Origin: an uncultured Clostridia bacterium
GTDB taxonomy: Bacteria; Bacillota; Clostridia; Christensenellales; Pumilibacteraceae
Assembly (NCBI GenBank): GCA_947086925.1
Contig: CAMUAL010000048.1
Span: 1 to 9,162, forward strand
Reading direction: 5' to 3'
DNA length: 9,162 nucleotides
This document shows, piece after piece, positions 5,223-9,162 of the stretch. The first letter of the stretch is position 1; each line of letters opens with the position of its first letter. A model generated the notes under the pieces. The model had not been told where the DNA came from, did not search any database, and saw only the letters and a program-made list of their open reading frames with translations. Position numbers and translations under genes: made by a program.

Positions 5223-6483
5223 TCTTCTGGAAAAAGATTTTAAGCTTATAGAAAAAAAGAAAATTTGGTTTATTATACCCGCATGTATTTTCGCTCTTGC
5301 AATCGTCATGATGATTATATTCGGATTTACTTTGGGCGAGCCGTTAAACCTCGGCATGGATTTTCAGGGCGGTTACACGATTAACGCAACCCTCAAAACA
5401 AAACTTACCGACGCCACTTACGATTATTACGTAAAAGAAGTTACCGACATTATAGAGAATCTTACCGACGAAGACGGCAACAGCTATAACGTAAAAGTTT
5501 CGAGCATACAGCGTCAGGGCAACGGTAGCGACGCATCGCTTTATATAAAATACAAAGCACCGAGCGGTATCGACGATTCCAAAATGAACGACGAAGTAAA
5601 CCCCGCTATCGAAACGGCATTGCAACAGGTTTTCAAAATCGTTCCTGCGATTTCCGAAAACGGAATTGCATACACCGTTACTTACACCGATTTTCCTTTA
5701 AACGAAACGCTTTATAACAGCAAAGTCGAAGGTATAAAAAATCTTGCCGCCGAAAACGGCATAACTGCAACCGACTTTGCTTTGAGCAATGACGGCAAAA
5801 CAATTACGTTTAATGTTTCGGAAGCAAACGCGGCATTTAAATCCGGGCTTGAAAGCGCGTCAATGGTAGACGACTATTATTCCGGTCAGGCGGCAAAAGG
5901 AACGTCGGTAAGCGCAACCATAAGCGGCGAACTTTTAACCGATGCGATTCTTGCAATTTGCCTTTCTATCGTCCTGATGCTTGTTTACATTGCATTCAGA
6001 TTCGAAGTTTCGAGCGGCATTTCGGCAGTCGTGGCACTTTTGCACGACATACTTATAATGTTTTCGTTTATGGCTATATTCCACATCGAAATAAGCAGTT
6101 CGTTTATAGCCGCGCTTATTACGATTCTCGGTTATTCCATTAACAATACGATTATAGTATTCGACCGCATACGCGAAAACAAAAAGTCCGTATACCACAA
6201 AACAAGCACGGCTACGTTTATCGCAAATCAGTCTATACGCGAAACGCTTGTGCGTTCTATAAACACATCGATAACAACACTACTCACCATCGGCATGGTT
6301 GCTATAATAGGCGTTGCGTCTATACGTATATTCGCGTTGCCCATAATCGCAGGCTTGCTCGCGGGTACGTATTCTTCGATTTTCATTTCACCTTCTATAT
6401 GGGCTATGTGGAAAGACCGCAAGCTCAAAGCTCCCAAATCCGAAAAGGAGAATAAGGGCGAGAAGAAGGCTGTTGTTGCCTAA
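5209..6483 (+). CDS. secF: Protein translocase subunit SecF
   Basis: SecF pairs with SecD in the membrane. Residues 1-19 are a charged cytoplasmic segment and helix 1 spans about 20-40. The conserved LGMDFQGG motif is at 48-55. A large extracellular domain runs to about 240, followed by five helices (about 243-263, 268-290, 297-318, 350-372, 374-398). The signature GYSINNTIIVFDRIREN is at 308-324. At 424 residues it is about 100 longer than E. coli SecF (323), because the extracellular domain is enlarged while that of SecD is reduced. In the signature the E. coli sequence has Asp (LNDT) where this protein has N312. The C-terminal tail is Lys-rich (402-420). The start at 5209 is chosen over a TTG at 5203 on ribosome binding site spacing; it overlaps secD by 14 bases. 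It ends 20 bases before a strong terminator. Confidence 0.96.
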   Translation: MKISNLLEKDFKLIEKKKIWFIIPACIFALAIVMMIIFGFTLGEPLNLGMDFQGGYTINATLKTKLTDATYDYYVKEVTDIIENLTDEDGNSYNVKVSSIQRQGNGSDASLYIKYKAPSGIDDSKMNDEVNPAIETALQQVFKIVPAISENGIAYTVTYTDFPLNETLYNSKVEGIKNLAAENGITATDFALSNDGKTITFNVSEANAAFKSGLESASMVDDYYSGQAAKGTSVSATISGELLTDAILAICLSIVLMLVYIAFRFEVSSGISAVVALLHDILIMFSFMAIFHIEISSSFIAALITILGYSINNTIIVFDRIRENKKSVYHKTSTATFIANQSIRETLVRSINTSITTLLTIGMVAIIGVASIRIFALPIIAGLLAGTYSSIFISPSIWAMWKDRKLKAPKSEKENKGEKKAVVA

Positions 6484-6503
6484 TCGATTTGTAAAATAAC
6501 ATG

Positions 6504-6536
6504 AAATAAGCCTTCAATGCACGGAGGCTTATTTTT
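6504..6536 (+). terminator. Intrinsic terminator of secDF, directly upstream of recJ
   Basis: AAATAAGCCTTC (6504-6515) pairs with GGAGGCTTATTT (6523-6534): twelve pairs with one U-G, closing a seven-base loop AATGCAC (6516-6522). Five T's (6532-6536) follow. This is a classical Rho-independent terminator. It ends only 13 bases before the recJ ATG, so recJ must depend on read-through or on a promoter not recognised here. Confidence 0.87.
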
Positions 6537-6549
6537 ATAAAAGGAATAT

Positions 6550-8916
6550 ATGAACTTTAACCTTATAAAAAGAAATTCATCGGTTCCCGACGGCGAACTC
6601 GTTAAAAAGCTGCAAAGCGCGTTCGGTTTGCATCCGCGCTTAGCCGAGCTTTTGATTTCACGCGGGGTAGATACCGAAGATAAAGTGCGCAAATATCTGT
6701 ATCCCGATATAAACGACATGTATGACCCGTTTACAATGAAAGGAATGACGGAAGCGGTCGAGCGGCTTAACACCGCCATACGGGAAAAACAGAAAGTTGT
6801 TATTTACGGCGATTACGACGCCGACGGAATTTGCGCATCTTCTATACTGTCGCTTTATTTGTCGTCGCGCGGACTCGATGTTTACGTTCATATACCCAAC
6901 CGTGTGGGTGACGGTTACGGATTAAACGTAGAATCGATTGAAAGCATAATCGAAAAATGCTGTCCCGACCTTATTCTTACATGCGATTGCGGAATTTCCG
7001 GAAGCGAAGAAGTTGCTTACGCAATGGATTTGGGGGTTGACGTTATAGTAACCGACCACCACGAAGTTGCCGACGTTATACCCGAGTGCATTGTCGTAAA
7101 CCCCAAACAGAGCGACTGCAACTATTCATGCTCGTTCCTATGCGGCGCGGGAGTGGCGTTAAAACTTATACAGGCGTTGGGCGGTATAGAAGCCGCCGAA
7201 CAGTTTTTCGATTTGGCGGCTGTTGCTACCATTGCCGACCTTGTTCCTCTTTTGGACGAAAACCGCCTTATCGTACAGCTTGGACTTAAAAAACTCGAAG
7301 AAAACAAAAATCTCGGATTAAAGCTTCTGATAGAAGACCAAAAGCTTACATACCCGATTTTAAGCGGCGATATAGCTTACAAAATCGCGCCGCGCATTAA
7401 CGCCGCCGGCAGAATGGGCGACGCATACCGCGCGTTTGAACTTCTTACAAGCACCGATACAAAACACGTATCCGACATAATAAGCGAAATCAACGACGAC
7501 AACACTCGCCGCAAACAGCTTTGCGACAAGCTTTACAGCGAAGCGATGGTTGATTTGCAATATGAAGATTTGATTTCTTCACGCTCGGTAGTTCTCAGCA
7601 ATCCCGAATGGGAAAAGGGCATAACGGGTATTTTGGCGGCGCGTCTTGCGGGTGATTTTCACCGCCCCGCATTCGTCATGGTAAATTCGGGCGATTATTA
7701 CAAAGGAACGTCGCGCAGTATTCCCGATATAAATATTTACGAATTGTTGAGCTCAGTAAGCGACATACTCGTCGAATTCGGCGGTCACAGCCAAGCTGCG
7801 GGATTTTCGATAGAGGAGAAAAATATTCCGCTTTTCAAATCTCGCGTAAACGAGTATTTAAGCGGCTTTCCCGAATCGCTGTTCGAAATGAATCAGGAAT
7901 ACGATACCGAAATCGACGAATCGGAACTCGATTTGAGCTTGGCGCGCGCATTAGAGTGCATAGAGCCGGCGGGCAACAGCAATTCACGTCCGCTGTTCAA
8001 AACCACGGTAAATAAACTTACGGTCAATCCGTGCAAAAACAACCACATCCATACAAACATAACAACCGAAAGCGGATTGCAGATACTTGCATTCAATTAC
8101 TACGAGCAAAATCAGTTTTTAATGGGTAGCGGCTCAAAAGATTTGATTGTCGAATTACAGCTTAACCGTTACGGCGGAAAAGAAAGCGCGAAAGGCTTTT
8201 TGAAAGCTGCCGCTCCGAGCAATCTTTATATTAACGATTCGGTTGCAAAAGCGAATTATCTTAAAACGCTCATGTACGGCGAAAACGATAAAAATGATTT
8301 TATTACCTATGCCGAAAGCGAACTGTCGGAAATTATAGAAAAAAATCTGTTCGGAGTTATGATTATAGCAGGCTCGGAGCAAACATATCGGAAATTTCTA
8401 CCTCAGCTAAATTCGCGCACGTTGCTGCATGAATTTTTATATTCTACCACAGTAAACAATTATTCCAAAGTAATAGTTTCGCCGGAAATCAATTCGGGAA
8501 TAATGCTCTCGGGTTACGATACTATTGTGTTTTTGGATACGCCGCCCGCGTATGCACTTGCGGGCATGCTGAAAAAAAAGACCAAGGCGAAAATTTACGT
8601 ACCCGAATCGGATAATCAACATATATTTTTCGAGGGGATTGACGACTCGCGCGAAAAGTTCGGAGAATGTTTCGATGCACTCAGAAAAAACGCCGGTCTG
8701 TCCGCAGATAATTTGCTTGCATATTACAAACTTCTTTCCGCACGTCACAATATGAATATAAATCAATTCGTTGCGGGAATTATGGTGTTTTCCGAGCTCG
8801 GTTTTATAACAACCTCAAAAAGTCCGTTTACGGTTTCGGTGAATAAAGATGTGCGCGGCGATTTGAACAATTCGAAAGTTTACAAATATATTTTGAGTCA
8901 AATAAGTCGGAGCTGA
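6550..8916 (+). CDS. recJ: Single-stranded-DNA-specific 5'-3' exonuclease RecJ
   Basis: RecJ degrades single-stranded DNA 5' to 3' in recombinational and mismatch repair, using a DHH-family metal site. Catalytic motifs are intact: GDYDADG at 87-93 (D88, D90, D92), TCDCG at 144-148 (D146), TDHHE at 168-172 (D169, H170, H171), CGAG at 198-201 and ATIADLVPL at 226-234 (D230). RINAAGR (282-288) follows. The DHHA1 domain ends in GGHSQAAG at 411-418. The OB-fold entry, often PFGxGNPxPxF, is PAGNSNSRPLF here (473-483), keeping G475, N478, P481 and F483. Residues beyond about 560 are the C-terminal extension typical of Bacillota RecJ; 788 residues fits this long form (E. coli has 577). The ribosome binding site AAAGGA is weak, about four bases from the ATG. 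It sits immediately after the secDF terminator. The TGA stop overlaps the next start by one base. Confidence 0.96.
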   Translation: MNFNLIKRNSSVPDGELVKKLQSAFGLHPRLAELLISRGVDTEDKVRKYLYPDINDMYDPFTMKGMTEAVERLNTAIREKQKVVIYGDYDADGICASSILSLYLSSRGLDVYVHIPNRVGDGYGLNVESIESIIEKCCPDLILTCDCGISGSEEVAYAMDLGVDVIVTDHHEVADVIPECIVVNPKQSDCNYSCSFLCGAGVALKLIQALGGIEAAEQFFDLAAVATIADLVPLLDENRLIVQLGLKKLEENKNLGLKLLIEDQKLTYPILSGDIAYKIAPRINAAGRMGDAYRAFELLTSTDTKHVSDIISEINDDNTRRKQLCDKLYSEAMVDLQYEDLISSRSVVLSNPEWEKGITGILAARLAGDFHRPAFVMVNSGDYYKGTSRSIPDINIYELLSSVSDILVEFGGHSQAAGFSIEEKNIPLFKSRVNEYLSGFPESLFEMNQEYDTEIDESELDLSLARALECIEPAGNSNSRPLFKTTVNKLTVNPCKNNHIHTNITTESGLQILAFNYYEQNQFLMGSGSKDLIVELQLNRYGGKESAKGFLKAAAPSNLYINDSVAKANYLKTLMYGENDKNDFITYAESELSEIIEKNLFGVMIIAGSEQTYRKFLPQLNSRTLLHEFLYSTTVNNYSKVIVSPEINSGIMLSGYDTIVFLDTPPAYALAGMLKKKTKAKIYVPESDNQHIFFEGIDDSREKFGECFDALRKNAGLSADNLLAYYKLLSARHNMNINQFVAGIMVFSELGFITTSKSPFTVSVNKDVRGDLNNSKVYKYILSQISRS

Positions 8917-9162
8917 TGGAAGAACGTATAAAACAACTTAAAGAGCGTTACAAAAGCGTGTTTTCGAAGAATCAGGTTGAACTGCTTGATAAAGTGTTCG
9001 ACTACGCTTTGGCTATGCACAACGGTCAAACTCGCGATTCGGGCGAGCCGTATATAACGCACCCCATGGCGGTTGCAAGCATATTGCTCGATTTGGGACT
9101 CGACTACCAAACAATAGCGGCGGCACTTCTGCATGACTGTATTGAAGATACCCCCGCAACCG
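8916..9162 (+). CDS. relA: RelA/SpoT-family (p)ppGpp synthetase/hydrolase, N-terminal part only
   Basis: The first 82 codons are present; the gene runs off the window. The sequence MHNGQTRDSGEPYITHP (34-50) and AAALLHDCIEDT (68-79) are hallmarks of the N-terminal HD hydrolase domain of long bifunctional Rel enzymes, which make and break the stringent-response alarmone (p)ppGpp. The metal-binding residues H49, H73 and D74, and the E77-D78 pair, are all present and spaced as in the family, so the hydrolase half looks functional. Whether synthetase, TGS and ACT domains follow cannot be seen. The ATG shares its A with the TGA stop of recJ (8914-8916), and only a weak GGAG (8909-8912) precedes it, so translation is probably coupled to recJ. 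A shorter HD-only hydrolase cannot be excluded. Confidence 0.92.
   Translation, partial: MEERIKQLKERYKSVFSKNQVELLDKVFDYALAMHNGQTRDSGEPYITHPMAVASILLDLGLDYQTIAAALLHDCIEDTPAT

Noticed and set aside
6473..6497. TTGTTG and TAAAAT as a recJ promoter
   Set aside because: The spacing is only 13 bases, too short for sigma-A, and no extended -10 element is present.
8437..8766. A 109-codon minus-strand open frame inside recJ
   Set aside because: It is antisense to the conserved C-terminal part of RecJ, with no family motif and no promoter; a coding shadow.

Overview
The window is a core chromosomal locus of a Gram-positive, low-to-moderate GC Bacillota, most likely class Clostridia. Three things point there: a SCIFF ranthipeptide precursor with its radical SAM maturase (a near-universal clostridial marker), a YtxC-like sporulation-family protein, and the order yajC - TIGR04086/DUF3792 membrane protein - scfA - scfB - secD - secF - recJ - relA. 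SecD and SecF are separate genes, not fused as in Bacillus. Genus and species cannot be read from the sequence.

Layout. Bases 1-40 are the 5' part of a tRNA-Val(UAC) on the minus strand with a clear promoter at 67-95. Everything else is on the plus strand. A YtxC-like gene (221-967) stands alone. yajC (1053-1640) follows and ends in a long hairpin (1665-1701) whose 3' arm also carries the ribosome binding site of the next gene, a four-helix DUF3792 membrane protein (1704-2090). A strong promoter (2141-2169) drives the 55-residue SCIFF precursor scfA (2204-2371) and its maturase scfB (2405-3745). A second strong promoter (3780-3809) drives secD (3837-5222) and secF (5209-6483), which overlap by 14 bases. 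A terminator (6504-6536) lies directly before recJ (6550-8916), whose stop overlaps the start of a truncated relA/spoT-family gene (8916 to window end).

How the genes work together. YajC, SecD and SecF are the accessory part of the Sec translocon. The RiPP pair scfA/scfB sits inside this set. ScfB should install Cys-derived thioether crosslinks in the Cys-rich peptide; what the mature peptide does, and why the pair sits beside Sec genes, is not settled. RecJ (DNA repair) and Rel ((p)ppGpp metabolism) are housekeeping genes downstream.

The RiPP system is a known type. The points worth a second look are: a seventh cysteine and a C-terminal extension in the precursor; an amber stop that leaves precursor and maturase in one open frame with no clear ribosome binding site for the maturase; an extra overlapping CX3CX2C motif in the maturase; and a terminator hairpin that sequesters a Shine-Dalgarno sequence. 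No intergenic stretch exceeds 300 bases.
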